Positions 8,078 to 20,194 of a DNA stretch of 64,000 bases are shown piece after piece. Made by a program: the position numbers and the translations under genes. The notes beneath the pieces are model-generated. The model made no database searches and had not been told where the DNA came from. It saw only the letters and a program-made list of their open reading frames with translations. Origin of the DNA: Microbacterium lushaniae. Its GTDB lineage: Bacteria; Actinomycetota; Actinomycetes; Actinomycetales; Microbacteriaceae. Position 1 is the first letter of the stretch. Each line of letters starts with the position of its first letter. The stretch covers positions 434,001-498,000 of the forward strand of contig NZ_CP044232.1 in the NCBI RefSeq assembly GCF_008727775.1, given 5' to 3'.

Positions 8078-8962
8078 GTGGACTTCTCCCTCGTCATCAC
8101 GCCCGACCTGATCGCGGTATTCCTCACGCTTTTCGTGCTGGAGCTCGTGCTCGGCGTCGACAACGTGATCTTCATCTCGATCCTCGCCTCCAAGCTCCCC
8201 GTCGCCCAGCAGGCGCGGGCCCGCAACCTCGGCCTGACCCTGGCCATGGTGCTGCGCGTGGGCCTGGTCTTCCTCGCCGGCTGGATCATCACGTTGACCG
8301 CCGACATCCTGCGCATCGGCGACCTGGGGTTCTCGATCAAGGACTTCATCCTGATCCTGGGTGGGCTGTTCCTGGTCTACAAGGCCGTCCACGAGATCCA
8401 CCAGAAGCTGGAGGGCGCGGAGGATCACTCGGGGTCCGGCGGCGGCACAGCCACCTTCGGTGCGGTGCTCCTGCAGATCCTCGCCCTCGACCTCGTCTTC
8501 TCCCTGGACTCGGTCATCACGGCGGTCGGCATGACGACCAACATGATCGTCATCATCACCGCCGTGGTGGTCTCGTTCGGCATCATGCTGTTCGCGTCGC
8601 GGTTCATCTTCACGTTCGTCAACCGCCACCCCACGGTCAAGATGCTCGCCCTGTCGTTCCTGCTCCTCATCGGCGTCTTCCTCATCGCCGAGGGCTTCGG
8701 GCTGCACATCGACAAGGCGCTCATCTACGGCCCGATGGCGTTCGCGATCTTCGTGGAGGCGCTGAACCTGGTCGCCTCCGCGCGTCGGGCCAAGCGCGCC
8801 GAGAGCCGGCGGGCCCCCGTGACGCTCCGGCCGCGCTACCCCGACATCGACGAGTCGGTCGCCGTCTCGGCCGCCACCTCGCGCGGCGCCCGTGCGGTCG
8901 GACTCTCCCGCGGCCCCATCGAGGGAGACGGTGCGCACGACGAGCGCGCGGGGCTAGGTTAG
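8078..8962 (+). CDS. TerC-family integral membrane protein
   Basis: Membrane protein of 294 residues with seven or so TM helices. The TerC signature acidic motifs are present: LGVDNVIFISILASKLP near residue 24 and LDLVFSLDSVITAVGM near residue 137; these acidic residues line the proposed metal path in this family, which is linked to manganese efflux, tellurium resistance and metal loading of exported enzymes. The last 45 residues are a hydrophilic tail. The start is GTG, 6 bases after TAGCAT. No ter-operon genes are nearby, so a metal-homeostasis role is more likely than tellurite resistance. Confidence 0.9.
   Translation: MDFSLVITPDLIAVFLTLFVLELVLGVDNVIFISILASKLPVAQQARARNLGLTLAMVLRVGLVFLAGWIITLTADILRIGDLGFSIKDFILILGGLFLVYKAVHEIHQKLEGAEDHSGSGGGTATFGAVLLQILALDLVFSLDSVITAVGMTTNMIVIITAVVVSFGIMLFASRFIFTFVNRHPTVKMLALSFLLLIGVFLIAEGFGLHIDKALIYGPMAFAIFVEALNLVASARRAKRAESRRAPVTLRPRYPDIDESVAVSAATSRGARAVGLSRGPIEGDGAHDERAGLG
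8955..8960 (+). promoter_or_regulatory. -10 box upstream of the 8967 gene
   Basis: TAGGTT ends 6 bases before the ATG at 8967 and overlaps the 3' end of the TerC gene. Confidence 0.45.
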
Positions 8963-8966
8963 CCCC

Positions 8967-9509
8967 ATGCTGGTGGCCGAGTTCCCGCGCGACCTCGTCA
9001 CGATCGGCGTCGTGTTCGGCCTGGCCGCGATCGTGTGGGCCGGCTGGGGACAGGAGCGGCCGCCGTCGCGGGGATGGCGGATCCCGCTGGGGGTCTTGAG
9101 CGTCGCGGGTCTCGCGCTCGTGGGTTTCGGGATCCCCGCCGCGATCAGGACGTGGGACACCGGCACTGCCATCGAGCCGGGGACACCGGCCTTCGTCGGC
9201 TACGTCGTCGCCTTCTGGCTCGAGGTCGTCATCGCCGTGGTCGGCGCGCTCGTGCTCAGGCGACGCCGGCAGAGCGAACTCCTCCCCGCCCTCATCCTTC
9301 TCATCGTCGGGGTGCACTTCTTCCCGCTCGCGCTCGTCTTCGGACAGGGGGTCCTCGCCCTGGCCGCCGTGCTGCTGGTGGTGGCGGCGGTGCTGGCCTA
9401 CCTCCTGCGCCGCCGCGCGGCTCCGAGCTTCTGGTGCGCCATCCTGGGTGCTCCCGTGTTCGTGATCCTCGGCCTGTGGTGCCTCCTGGGCGGCATCGCG
9501 GCGGCATGA
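8967..9509 (+). CDS. Hypothetical membrane protein
   Basis: Protein of 180 residues with about six hydrophobic segments and short loops (VTIGVVFGLAAIVWAGW near the start, AILGAPVFVILGLWCLLGG at the end). No catalytic or transport motif is visible. It follows the TerC gene by 4 bp and its stop overlaps the next start (ATGA), so it is at least co-transcribed with the gene at 9506. Function unknown. Confidence 0.8.
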   Translation: MLVAEFPRDLVTIGVVFGLAAIVWAGWGQERPPSRGWRIPLGVLSVAGLALVGFGIPAAIRTWDTGTAIEPGTPAFVGYVVAFWLEVVIAVVGALVLRRRRQSELLPALILLIVGVHFFPLALVFGQGVLALAAVLLVVAAVLAYLLRRRAAPSFWCAILGAPVFVILGLWCLLGGIAAA

Positions 9510-10009
9510 GCGAGCAGACCGGTGCGGTCGACGCGATCGAACAGCTGCTCGCCCGCGCGCGCGACCGCCTCGATGAAGCGCCTCAGGAGCGCCTCGGCGA
9601 ACTGCGGCAGCCTCGCCGCATCCTGGGGATCGCGCGTTCCCCGCGCATCGTCCCCGCGGGGTCGGCGTGGCCCCTGGGGGTGCTCCTGCTGACGCAGGAT
9701 GCGGTGCTGGCCACGGGCGAGGTGGTCCGGGCGCGCACGGAAGCGGTCCGCGGCTACACCGCCGAGTCGCAGCGAGCCCGCGCCGGCCTCGCGCACGCCG
9801 CCAGCCGCGGCGGATTCGCCGACGGTGAGACGGTGCACGTGGGCTGGGTGCGGCTGGATCCCCGCGATCTGAGGGCGGACACCGTCCCGCTGGCGGTGCA
9901 GGAGGGGCTGCCCGTCGTGCGCTGGAGCGCAGCGGGAGGCTACCTGCCGCTCTCGCGCTACCTCGACGAGCGGATCGACCTCCTGCGCTCTCCGCCCGAG
10001 CGCGCATAG
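9506..10009 (+). CDS. Hypothetical protein
   Basis: Soluble protein of 167 residues, coupled to the preceding membrane-protein gene by an ATGA overlap. Helical N-terminus (AIEQLLARARDRLDEAPQE), then a beta-rich region with TQDAVLATGEVVRARTEA and a C-terminal LSRYLDERIDLLRSPPERA. No motif identifies an activity. The coupling suggests a shared task with the membrane protein. Confidence 0.75.
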   Translation: MSEQTGAVDAIEQLLARARDRLDEAPQERLGELRQPRRILGIARSPRIVPAGSAWPLGVLLLTQDAVLATGEVVRARTEAVRGYTAESQRARAGLAHAASRGGFADGETVHVGWVRLDPRDLRADTVPLAVQEGLPVVRWSAAGGYLPLSRYLDERIDLLRSPPERA

Positions 10010-10059
10010 TGGGGCGGGGGGTCGCCGGTCAACTCCCACGCGCGGATTCGTCACTCCCG

Positions 10060-10065
10060 TAGGGT
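10060..10065 (+). promoter_or_regulatory. -10 box of glgX
   Basis: TAGGGT ends 6 bases before the GTG at 10072 and is the likely promoter element of the three-gene glgX-treY-treZ operon. Confidence 0.5.
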
Positions 10066-10071
10066 TTCTCC

Positions 10072-12275
<2,204 letters not shown>

Positions 12276-12279
<4 letters not shown>

Positions 12280-14756
12280 CCGCCCGGCCCCTGACCACGT
12301 ACCGCCTGCAGGTGCGTGCCGCGTTCGACCTGGATGCGGCGGCCGCAGTGACCGGTTACCTGCGGGATCTGGGCGCCTCGTGGGCGTATCTGTCGCCGCT
12401 GCTGCGCGCGACGCCCGGCTCCGACCACGGATACGACGTCGTCGATCCCACGCTCGTCGACCCCGAACGCGGGGGAGCGGACGGTCTCGCGCGCTTCGCC
12501 GACGCCGCACGAGCGGCGGATCTGGGGATCCTCGTCGACATCGTGCCCAACCACATGGGCATCTCCGCGCCTCGCGAGAACCCCTGGTGGTGGGACGTCC
12601 TGCGCCTCGGGCGCGACTCGGCCCACGCGGAGGCCTTCGACATCGACTGGGAGTACGGAAGCGGACGCGTGTGCGTCCCGGTGCTGGGTGCCTCCCTCGA
12701 CGAGGTGCTCGCCGCCGGTGACCTCGTGGTCGACCCCACGCCGGCGGCGGATGCGCCCTCCGGCGTGCTGCGCTACTTCGACCACGTCTTCCCCCTCGCC
12801 CCCGGCTCGATCGACGACGCCGGCCCGGTGGGCGTCTCCGAGGACGGCACCTCGACGGAGTCCGCGACGGCGTGGGCCGACCCCGGCGTCGTGCGCGCCG
12901 TGCTCGAGCGGCAGCACTACGAGCTGCGCTTCTGGCGTGACGAGGCTGCGGAGCTGAACTACCGGCGGTTCTTCGCCGTCACGACCCTCGCCGGCGTCCG
13001 CGTCGAGCGCCCCGAGGTCTTCGAGGCCACCCACGCCGAGATCCTGCGGTGGCTGCGCGAGGGCCTGGCGGACGGCCTGCGTGTCGACCATCCCGACGGG
13101 CTGCTCGACCCGGGCGGCTACCTCGAGCAGCTCGCCGGAGCCACCGGCGACGCGTACGTGCTGGTGGAGAAGATCCTCGAGCACGGCGAAGCGCTGCCGG
13201 CGTGGTGGGCGACGGCCGGTACGACCGGATACGACGCGCTCGCCGAGTACGGCCGCGTCCTCACCGACCCCGTCGGCGAACAGGGTCTGGACGCCCTCGA
13301 TGCTCGACTGCGGACGCAGACGGGCTTGCCCGCCGCATCCGCGTGGCATGACCTCATCCACGACACCAAGCGCATGATCGCCGACACGATCCAGGTCGCC
13401 GAGATCCGCCGTCTCATCCGCGGGCTGCCCGCGCCGGTGGCCGAGCGCGACCCGCAGCGGCTGCAGGACGCCCTCGCCGAGCTGCTGGCCTGCTTCCCGG
13501 TGTACCGGTCGTACCTGCCGGCCGGCCGCGAGCACCTCGATGCCGCCGCGGCCGAGGCCTCCGGTCGCCGTCCCGACCTCGCCGGCGAGATCGCCGGGCT
13601 CCTCCCCGTGCTCGCCGACCCGTCGCTGGAGGTCGCACGCCGCTTCCAGCAGACGACCGGCCCGGTCATGGCCAAGGGCGTGGAAGACACCGCCTTCTAC
13701 CGGTACAACCGGCTCGGCTCCCTCACGGAGGTCGGCGGCGACCCGTCGCAGTTCTCCCTCCCGGTGGCCGGGTTCCACGCCGCACAGGCCGCGCGCCAGT
13801 CGTCGTGGCCGCACGCCATGACCACGCTGTCCACCCACGACACCAAGCGGGGCGAAGACGTGCGCGCCCGGCTCACGGTGCTGTCGGAGATGCCCGAGCG
13901 CTGGTCGCGCGTGCTGGAGGAGTTCCGCCAGGTCGCCACCACCGGCCACGGTCCGTTCGACACGCTGCTGTGGCAGGCGATCGTCGGTGCGTGGCCGGGG
14001 CTCCCCCTGCCGGAGGATTTCGCCGGACGCCTGCACGCGTACGCCGAGAAGGCGGCACGGGAGGCGGCCGAAGCCACCGGATGGTGGGATCCGGTGGAGT
14101 CGTTCGAGTCGGCCATGCACGCCGTCGTGGATGCTGCCACCGGGCACGCGGCTGAGCTCGTGGACGGATTCGTCAGCGAAATCGTCGAGCCCGGGTGGGT
14201 GAACGGCCTGTCGCAGAAGCTCCTGCAACTGGCCGGACCAGGCGTGCCCGACGTGTACCAGGGATCGGAGCTGTGGGAGCTCTCGCTGGTCGATCCCGAC
14301 AACCGCCGGGCCGTCGACTTCGCCGCGCGCGCGGCGATGCTCGCCGACCTGGACGCCGGATTCGAGCGGGGGCAGCTGCCCGCCGTCGACGCCACCGGTG
14401 CCGCCAAGCTGCTCCTCACCTCGCGCACGCTGCGGCTGCGGCGCGACCGGCCCGAGCTGTTCACGCAGTACACGCCGCTGACGGTCGTGGGCGAGGCATC
14501 CGCGCATGCCGTCGCCTTCGACCGCGGCGGTGCGCAGGCCGTGGCCACCCGCCTGCCGCGGGGTCTGGCGCGGCGGGGCGGATGGGGCGACACGGCGCTG
14601 CTGCGGCGCGACACACCGGCCGTCGACGTCCTCACCGGGCGACGGTACGAGGGCGGCGTGATCCCGCTGGCCGACCTGCTGTCGAGCTACCCGGTGGCCC
14701 TGCTCGTCCCCGCGGATGCCGCGGCGCACGACCCGCGAGAAGGAGACACGCGATGA
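12276..14756 (+). CDS. treY: Maltooligosyl trehalose synthase TreY
   Basis: GH13 enzyme of 826 residues that isomerises the reducing-end alpha-1,4 bond of a maltodextrin to an alpha,alpha-1,1 bond. Visible family features are the opening [38 protein letters not shown]... region (residues 7 onward), [36 protein letters not shown] and [15 protein letters not shown], which are diagnostic for TreY. It overlaps glgX and treZ by 4 bp at each end. Length is typical. Trehalose made this way serves as a compatible solute or carbon store. Confidence 0.96.
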
Positions 14757-16531
14757 TCGAGGTGTGGGCGCCGCGCGCCGAACGGGTGCGGATGCGGCGC
14801 CTCGGCGACGACGGCACGAGCGTCGTCGAGGAGGTGCCGCTGCGACGCGGCACGAGCGGGCCGCTCCCCGGGCCGGGCTGGTGGTTCGCCGACGTCGACC
14901 TCGCCGACGGGGAGCGCTACGGCTTCGTCCTCGACGACAGCGGAGACCTCCGCCCCGACCCCCGCTCGCGCCGCCAGCCCGACGGGGTCCACGCGGCATC
15001 GGCGTGGTTCGACCCGTCGCGGTACACGTGGAACGACGCATCCTGGACGGGACGCCAGCTGGCAGGCGGCCTCATCTACGAGCTCCACATCGGCACGTTC
15101 ACGCCCGAGGGCACGCTGGATGCGGCGATCGGCCGCCTCGACCATCTCGTGGAGCTCGGCGTCACCCACGTCGAGCTGCTGCCGGTCAACGGCGTCAACG
15201 GGGTGTGGAACTGGGGGTACGACGGTGTGCTGTGGTACACCGTGCACGAGGCCTACGGCGGGCCGGAGGGGTACCAGCGGTTCGTCGACGCGGCGCACGC
15301 GGCAGGGCTCGCGGTCATCCAGGACGTCGTCTACAACCACCTCGGTCCCAGCGGCAACTACCTGCCCGAATTCGGCCCGTACCTGCGCACCGGCAGCCGC
15401 AACACGTGGGGCGACTCGGTCAACCTCGACGAGGAGGCCGTGCGCGCCTTCATCGTCGACAACGCCCTCATGTGGCTGCGCGACTACCACGTCGACGGCC
15501 TGCGGCTGGACGCCGTGCACGCCCTGCACGACGAGCGTCCGACCCACATCCTGCGCGAGCTCGCCGAAGCCGTCGACGCGCTGTCGGCGCATGTCGGTCG
15601 GCCGCTCACGACGATCGCCGAGTCGGACATGAACGACCCGACGCTGATCCTGCCGCGCGAGGCGGGCGGATACGGGCTCACGGCGCAGTGGAGCGACGAC
15701 TGGCATCATGCCGTGCACGTCGCCGTCTCGGGGGAGACCGTCGGCTACTACGCCGACTTCGCCGACGCGCAGGCGTTCGTCAAGGTCAGCACGAGCGGGT
15801 TCTTCCACGACGGCACGCACTCCTCGTTCCGGGGTCGCGACCACGGTCGCCGCATCCCCGGCGAGGTTCCGGCGTGGCGCCTGGTGACTTTCGCGCAGGA
15901 CCACGACCAGATCGGCAACCGGGCCACCGGCGACCGCCTGTCGCAGAACCTGCCGTACCCGCGCCTGGCGGTCACCGCCGTGCTGACCCTCACGACACCC
16001 GGCACCCCGATGCTGTTCATGGGGGAGGAGTGGGGGGCGTCCACCCCGTGGCAGTTCTTCACCTCGCACCCCGAGCCCGAGCTCGGCGAGGCGACGGCGA
16101 AGGGACGCATCGCCGAGTTCGCCGAGATGGGATGGGACGAATCCGTCGTGCCCGACCCGCAGGATCCCGACACCTTCACCCGGTCGAAGCTCGACTGGGA
16201 CGAAGCATCCCACGGCGACCATCGCCGCCTCCTGCAGCTGTACCGCGATCTGGCGCAGCTGCGGCGGGAGCGTCCGGAGCTGACCGACCCGAGCTGGTCG
16301 GCGCGCGACGCCCACGTCGACGACGCCGGCCACGGGCGCACCCACCGCCTCGCGTGCGGCGATGTGACGGTGTTCGCGAACCTCACCGACGCGCCCGCCG
16401 ACTGCGCGGTGGCCGCGGATGCGGTGGTGCTGCTGGCCACCGACGGCGCGACGATCAGCGACACCGAGCCGGGCGCGCGCATGGTCACGATCCCGCCGGA
16501 GTCGGCGGTGGTGACGGGCCCGGTGCTCTAG
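14753..16531 (+). CDS. treZ: Maltooligosyltrehalose trehalohydrolase TreZ
   Basis: GH13 enzyme of 592 residues that releases free trehalose from maltooligosyl trehalose. An N-terminal beta domain ([15 protein letters not shown]) is followed by [40 protein letters not shown] with the nucleophile Asp near 253, IAESDMNDP with the Glu near 290, and [16 protein letters not shown]. The ATG at 14753 overlaps the treY stop. The stop codon shares bases with the stop of a small gene on the other strand (CTAG at 16528-16531). Confidence 0.96.
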   Translation: MIEVWAPRAERVRMRRLGDDGTSVVEEVPLRRGTSGPLPGPGWWFADVDLADGERYGFVLDDSGDLRPDPRSRRQPDGVHAASAWFDPSRYTWNDASWTGRQLAGGLIYELHIGTFTPEGTLDAAIGRLDHLVELGVTHVELLPVNGVNGVWNWGYDGVLWYTVHEAYGGPEGYQRFVDAAHAAGLAVIQDVVYNHLGPSGNYLPEFGPYLRTGSRNTWGDSVNLDEEAVRAFIVDNALMWLRDYHVDGLRLDAVHALHDERPTHILRELAEAVDALSAHVGRPLTTIAESDMNDPTLILPREAGGYGLTAQWSDDWHHAVHVAVSGETVGYYADFADAQAFVKVSTSGFFHDGTHSSFRGRDHGRRIPGEVPAWRLVTFAQDHDQIGNRATGDRLSQNLPYPRLAVTAVLTLTTPGTPMLFMGEEWGASTPWQFFTSHPEPELGEATAKGRIAEFAEMGWDESVVPDPQDPDTFTRSKLDWDEASHGDHRRLLQLYRDLAQLRRERPELTDPSWSARDAHVDDAGHGRTHRLACGDVTVFANLTDAPADCAVAADAVVLLATDGATISDTEPGARMVTIPPESAVVTGPVL

Positions 16532-16728
16532 ATCTCTTCGCCGGTGTCGTCCAGGCGCACGCGGCGTTCGTCGTCGAGGGGCGGCTCTTCGACGAGGTCG
16601 GCGGGGTCGACGGGCCGTTCGTCCTCGGGCACGGGGCCGAGGAGGCTCTCGTCGGGATCGGCGGGCCGGTCCTCGTCCACCGGCTCGTGCTCCAGGGGGG
16701 CGTCGGATGCGGGCGAACCGTTCGACAT
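16528..16728 (-). CDS. Small acidic hypothetical protein
   Basis: Protein of 66 residues, strongly acidic and Pro-rich ([20 protein letters not shown], then [18 protein letters not shown]), probably disordered. The ATG at 16728 has GAGGAG about 6 bases upstream, a good ribosome-binding site; an upstream in-frame start at 16827 would add a basic tail without such a site. It converges on treZ with overlapping stop codons. No function can be assigned. Confidence 0.6.
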   Translation of the reverse strand: MSNGSPASDAPLEHEPVDEDRPADPDESLLGPVPEDERPVDPADLVEEPPLDDERRVRLDDTGEEI

Positions 16729-16895
16729 GTGTGCTCCTCGATCGGGCGTCTCCCTGTGCGGGAGCGGATGGCCCGACCCTAACCCGCGACGGCCGGGGAG
16801 GCACCCCTCTTGCGCCGACCGCTCCATCCGCTCATATCCGCCTGAGCGCCCACCGGGCCGCTGTCAACCCGGCGCGGTCGCGGAGGAGGAAAACG

Positions 16896-16901
16896 TACCG
16901 T
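16896..16901 (+). promoter_or_regulatory. -10 box of the TspO-like gene
   Basis: TACCGT ends 7 bases before the ATG at 16909. Confidence 0.45.
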
Positions 16902-16908
16902 CAAGGGC

Positions 16909-17721
16909 ATGACCACCCCCCAGGCGCGCCCGCTCGACCTCGCCCGTCAGATCGTCGTGCTCTCGGCGGTGTCGTTCATGCTGATCTCCGCGCTCCTGGG
17001 CACGGGCTTCCTCGGCGGCACGTCCGTCGAGAACTCGCAGAGCGGATCGCTCGACTCCGACGCCACCTACCTGGCGCCGGCGGGCCCGGCGTTCTCGATC
17101 TGGTCGGTCATCTACGCCGGGCTCATCGCGTACGCGGTGTGGCAGGCGCTGCCCGGGCAGCGCGCGAACCCCCGGCAGCGGGCGCTGGGCTGGCTCATCG
17201 CGCTGACGGCGGTGGTCAACGGCATGTGGCTCGTCGCCGCGCAGTTCTGGGCGCTGCCGCTCACCGTCGTCGTGATCGTGCTGCTGCTGATCGCGCTGGC
17301 CGTCACGTTCCGCGTCGCCGTGGTGACCCGCACCCCCAGCGACGGGGCGGTGGATTCGGTGCTCATCGACGGAGTGACGGGCCTTCACCTGGGCTGGGTG
17401 AGCCTGGCCACCGTCGCCAACACGACAGCCTGGCTGACCGAGACGGTGCCGCAGGAGTGGGGGGAGAACCCCGCCGCCTTCGGCATCCCCGTCCTCATCG
17501 TGGTGGGGGTCATCGGCCTGGCGATGGCGTGGGCCAGCGGATGGCGCGTGACGCCGGGTCTGGCGATCGGCTGGGGAGCGGCGTGGCTCGCGGTCGGGCG
17601 CCTCACCGAGGATCCGCAGAACACCGCCATCGGCGTGACGGCCATCGTCGTCGCGGCGCTGGTCGCGCTCATCCCGCTCGCCGTCGCCGGGCTCCGCCTG
17701 CTCCGCCCCCAGGGCGACTGA
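16909..17721 (+). CDS. TspO/MBR-like tryptophan-rich membrane protein
   Basis: Membrane protein of 270 residues with about eight hydrophobic segments. It has the aromatic pattern seen in tryptophan-rich sensory proteins (PAFSIWSVIYAGLIAY, NGMWLVAAQFWALPLT, and LGWVSLATVANTTAWL). Classical TspO proteins are about 160 residues with five helices and bind porphyrins; this longer form belongs to the extended actinobacterial group whose ligand is less clear. No photosynthesis or haem genes are adjacent. Downstream lies a long palindrome between this gene and the convergent amidotransferase gene. Confidence 0.7.
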   Translation: MTTPQARPLDLARQIVVLSAVSFMLISALLGTGFLGGTSVENSQSGSLDSDATYLAPAGPAFSIWSVIYAGLIAYAVWQALPGQRANPRQRALGWLIALTAVVNGMWLVAAQFWALPLTVVVIVLLLIALAVTFRVAVVTRTPSDGAVDSVLIDGVTGLHLGWVSLATVANTTAWLTETVPQEWGENPAAFGIPVLIVVGVIGLAMAWASGWRVTPGLAIGWGAAWLAVGRLTEDPQNTAIGVTAIVVAALVALIPLAVAGLRLLRPQGD

Positions 17722-17744
17722 GCCCCCGTCCGTCGTTCGCCGAC

Positions 17745-17811
17745 GTCGGAGAATCGCGCCACCGTCGGGGGATGCGGCCCGCATCCTCCGACCTGGGCGC
17801 GAATCTCCGAC
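17745..17811. repeat. 67-bp nested palindrome between convergent genes
   Basis: The outer arms GTCGGAGAATCGCGCC (17745-17760) and GGCGCGAATCTCCGAC (17796-17811) pair at 15 of 16 positions. The inner arms (17764-17777 and 17779-17792) pair at 13 of 14 around a one-base loop. The element lies between two convergent genes and could act as a two-way terminator, but it lacks U-tracts and shares its 67-bp architecture with 37837-37903, which points to a repeat family. Confidence 0.8.
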
Positions 17812-17825
17812 CTCGGTGAGGGGCG

Positions 17826-18563
17826 TCAGGCGGAGGAGGCGGCGGCAGCGAAGCGCTGCAGGAGCCGTGCGGGCTCGGACACGGATGCCTCGAGCACGCG
17901 CGCCGACAACCGGTCGAAGTCCTCCGCGGGGAAGTAGCCGTCGTTGCGGTAGATCGCCATGCGCTCCGTGAAGGCGTGCGTGGTCGGCTCGGGATGGAAC
18001 TGCGTCGCGTACAGCCGATCGCCCACGCGGTACGCCTGCACGGGGCACGCGTCGTTCTCGGCCAGCAGCACGGCGCCCGGAGGCACCGCCGCGGCGCCCT
18101 CCTTGTGCGCGGTGAGCGCGGTGAAGGGGCTCCCGAGGCCGCCGAACAGGGCGTCGCGCGTGCCGTCGGCGGTGAGCCGGATCTCGGCGGGTCCGGTGTC
18201 CTCGGGGAACGCGCGCGACACCTCGCCCCCCAGCATCCGGGTCACGACGCCGATGCCGTAGCACGTGAACAGTGCGGTGGTGGCGGATGCGGCGGCCTGC
18301 GCCGCGATCTGCTCCAAGCCGGATTCGACCTGCCGCTGCGCGTCGGACTTCTCCGCATCCGGATCGGTGAGGTTGAACGGGCTGCCGCCGACGACGAAGC
18401 CCGCGTACCGGTCGAAGACGTCGTCGGGCAGCGGCGCGCGCACGAGGTCGTGGCGGGCGAGTCCCGCTTCGTCCCGCTGCATCCCCTCGCGAAACGACGC
18501 GTACTCGGCGGCTGCGGCCTGCACCTGCGGACGCGCGCAGACGTAGAGGAGAGGCAGGGGCAC
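17826..18563 (-). CDS. Class I glutamine amidotransferase-like protein
   Basis: Cytoplasmic protein of 245 residues with a GMP-synthase-type glutaminase fold. The catalytic triad is visible: Cys101 in the nucleophile elbow LFTCYGIG, and His190 and Glu192 in TQFHPEP. Such stand-alone domains hydrolyse glutamine or act as gamma-glutamyl peptidases on various amides. The start is GTG at 18563, with TAGAAT ending 6 bases upstream on the minus strand. No synthetase partner is nearby, so the substrate is unknown. Confidence 0.85.
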   Translation of the reverse strand: MPLPLLYVCARPQVQAAAAEYASFREGMQRDEAGLARHDLVRAPLPDDVFDRYAGFVVGGSPFNLTDPDAEKSDAQRQVESGLEQIAAQAAASATTALFTCYGIGVVTRMLGGEVSRAFPEDTGPAEIRLTADGTRDALFGGLGSPFTALTAHKEGAAAVPPGAVLLAENDACPVQAYRVGDRLYATQFHPEPTTHAFTERMAIYRNDGYFPAEDFDRLSARVLEASVSEPARLLQRFAAAASSA

Positions 18564-18569
18564 TCCGCG

Positions 18570-18575
18570 ATTCTA
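18570..18575 (-). promoter_or_regulatory. -10 box of the amidotransferase gene
   Basis: On the minus strand TAGAAT ends 6 bases before the GTG at 18563. Confidence 0.5.
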
Positions 18576-18615
18576 TGGCGGTGCAGTGGGGGCGGCGTGC
18601 GAGGAGAATCGGGCG

Positions 18616-18879
18616 ATGGACCGTGTGCCCCACCACCTGCTCGCCGAGGACGAGGCCGCCGTCGCCGCGATCGTCGCCGAGGCCGACCGCCGGGGGTGGG
18701 ATGCGGTGACCGAGCCGCTCGGGGAAATCGCATCGCCGGGTGCCCCCGCCTTTCCGCCTGCCGTGCGCGTCCGGCTGACCGCGCGGCCGGGTGCGGCGCC
18801 ACCGGACGCGCGCGTCCTCGCCCGCGCCCTGCGGACGGTCCCCGGCGTGCTGCTGGATGAGACCCGCCGCCTGCACTGA
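18616..18879 (+). CDS. Small hypothetical protein
   Basis: Protein of 87 residues: an acidic helical N-terminus (HHLLAEDEAAVAAIVAEADR) followed by a more basic, Pro/Ala-rich second half with LARALRTVPGVLLDETRRLH. The ATG at 18616 is preceded by GAGGAGAAT, which could serve as a ribosome-binding site or as a -10-like box. Coding potential is supported by the GC-rich third positions and clean position between two genes, but no family is recognised. Confidence 0.55.
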   Translation: MDRVPHHLLAEDEAAVAAIVAEADRRGWDAVTEPLGEIASPGAPAFPPAVRVRLTARPGAAPPDARVLARALRTVPGVLLDETRRLH

Positions 18880-18885
18880 GCCCGG

Positions 18886-19959
18886 TCAGGGGCGCAGGGC
18901 ATCCAGCCCGGGGATGTCCCAGCTCTTCGCCGTGATGGTGAGCTCATCCGTGTCGTCGCCGGCGCGCATCCCCTGCACGACGAAGTCGGCGTTCTCCGCG
19001 CGGAAGATCTGCCCGTCCTCGTAGGTGACGGTCCATCCGCCGCTCGTGGCGATCCACTGGCGGTACGCATCGATACGGTTCGACCTCTGCAGACCGAAGT
19101 GGAAGGAGGGCGGGGTGGGCGCGACGCCGTCGTAGCGCACCTCCTGCTCGACCCCGGCCCACCCGTACGTCAGGCCGCCCAGCGGCAGCGTCGCCGTCCA
19201 CGCCGGGAGAAGGTCTCCGACGACGTCGCTCACCTTCGCCCCCGACGTGAGCCAGATCTCGGTGTCGCCCGAGGCGGTCGAGGAGGAGGTGTGCGTGGTC
19301 ACGGGAACGTCCGGCAGTGACGCCATCCACGCCGCCACCGCCTCGCCCGGCGTGCCGTTCACCAGAACGGTCGCTTCGCGCAGGCTGCCGTCCGCGCCGA
19401 CGGCGACTCGGATGCTCCGAACGTCCAGGCCCATGGGCGGGGGCACCTCCCGCGCCCACACAGCCGGCTCACCCCAGCCCGCACCGGCGGCGGGTGCCAG
19501 CCCTGCCGCGGACGCCTCCGCCGGCGTGGCGAACTGCGTGCTGACGACCCAGGCGAACGCGTCGGAATCCGGCATGCCGCGGGTGGTGGCGGCGAGCGCC
19601 GACAGCACCGTGGGGATGTCGATACCGGCCTCCTCCCACCGCTGGCGCGTGCCGCCCGCAAGATACGGCTCCGGCGCCAGGGCGATGCCGAGCATCCGGG
19701 ACACCTCCCCGACGTCGTAGCCGGCGTGGAGCAGTTCCTCCGGCGGGAAGGCGCCGAGGATGCCCTCGACGATGACGTCCTCGATCGCCTGAGCCTCCGG
19801 GATCCCCGTCTCCTCGACCCGGATTCCGGCCCGACGCTCGATCTCGTCCTGCAGGCTGAGCGACCCCACTGCGGCCGGCGGAGGTTCCGCCGTGCCGCAG
19901 CCGCTCACGGTGAGGGTCAGGGCGGCAACCGCCGCGACCAGGACGAGCGAACGGCGCAT
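18886..19959 (-). CDS. Lipoprotein of unknown function
   Basis: Secreted protein of 357 residues with a lipoprotein signal: MRRS, a hydrophobic stretch and the lipobox VSGC at about residues 18-21. The mature part has alternating helical and beta-rich sections, including GDTEIWLTSGAKVSDVVGDLLPAW and a C-terminal GGWTVTYEDGQIFRAENADFV. No enzyme motif is visible. A good ribosome-binding site (TGGAGA) precedes the ATG. It is divergent from another large lipoprotein gene at 20195 with a cluster of CCGGACA motifs between them, so the two may be co-regulated. Confidence 0.8.
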   Translation of the reverse strand: MRRSLVLVAAVAALTLTVSGCGTAEPPPAAVGSLSLQDEIERRAGIRVEETGIPEAQAIEDVIVEGILGAFPPEELLHAGYDVGEVSRMLGIALAPEPYLAGGTRQRWEEAGIDIPTVLSALAATTRGMPDSDAFAWVVSTQFATPAEASAAGLAPAAGAGWGEPAVWAREVPPPMGLDVRSIRVAVGADGSLREATVLVNGTPGEAVAAWMASLPDVPVTTHTSSSTASGDTEIWLTSGAKVSDVVGDLLPAWTATLPLGGLTYGWAGVEQEVRYDGVAPTPPSFHFGLQRSNRIDAYRQWIATSGGWTVTYEDGQIFRAENADFVVQGMRAGDDTDELTITAKSWDIPGLDALRP

Positions 19960-20046
19960 GGTTCTCCAGAGGTGGCGTGGGTGTTCCCGCGGGAGCGGTC
20001 GATGACCGCCGGGGACACGTTAGGCGCAGCGCGGGCATCCACCCGC

Positions 20047-20103
20047 CCGGACACGGGATGCCCGGACACGTCCGGACATCCGGCTGTGTCCGGGCCTGTC
20101 CGG
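20047..20103. repeat. Cluster of CCGGACA / TGTCCGG heptamers
   Basis: Five copies of one heptamer occur within 57 bp between two divergent lipoprotein genes: CCGGACA at 20047, 20062 and 20072, and TGTCCGG at 20087 and 20097. They can pair as hairpins or form a tandem binding site. The rest of the 235-bp gap shows nothing else I recognise. Confidence 0.5.
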
Positions 20104-20194
20104 GGTCGCGTCGGCGGGCCTCGATGACCCCGCCGATGCTTTTGGCTGGGACGACCCCCCCGGTGCGCCACGTCCGCCCACAGACAGGTCCGCC

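Noticed and set aside
8078-8962. Tellurite-resistance operon
   Set aside because: Only the TerC-like gene is present; no terD/terZ-type or other resistance genes are adjacent.
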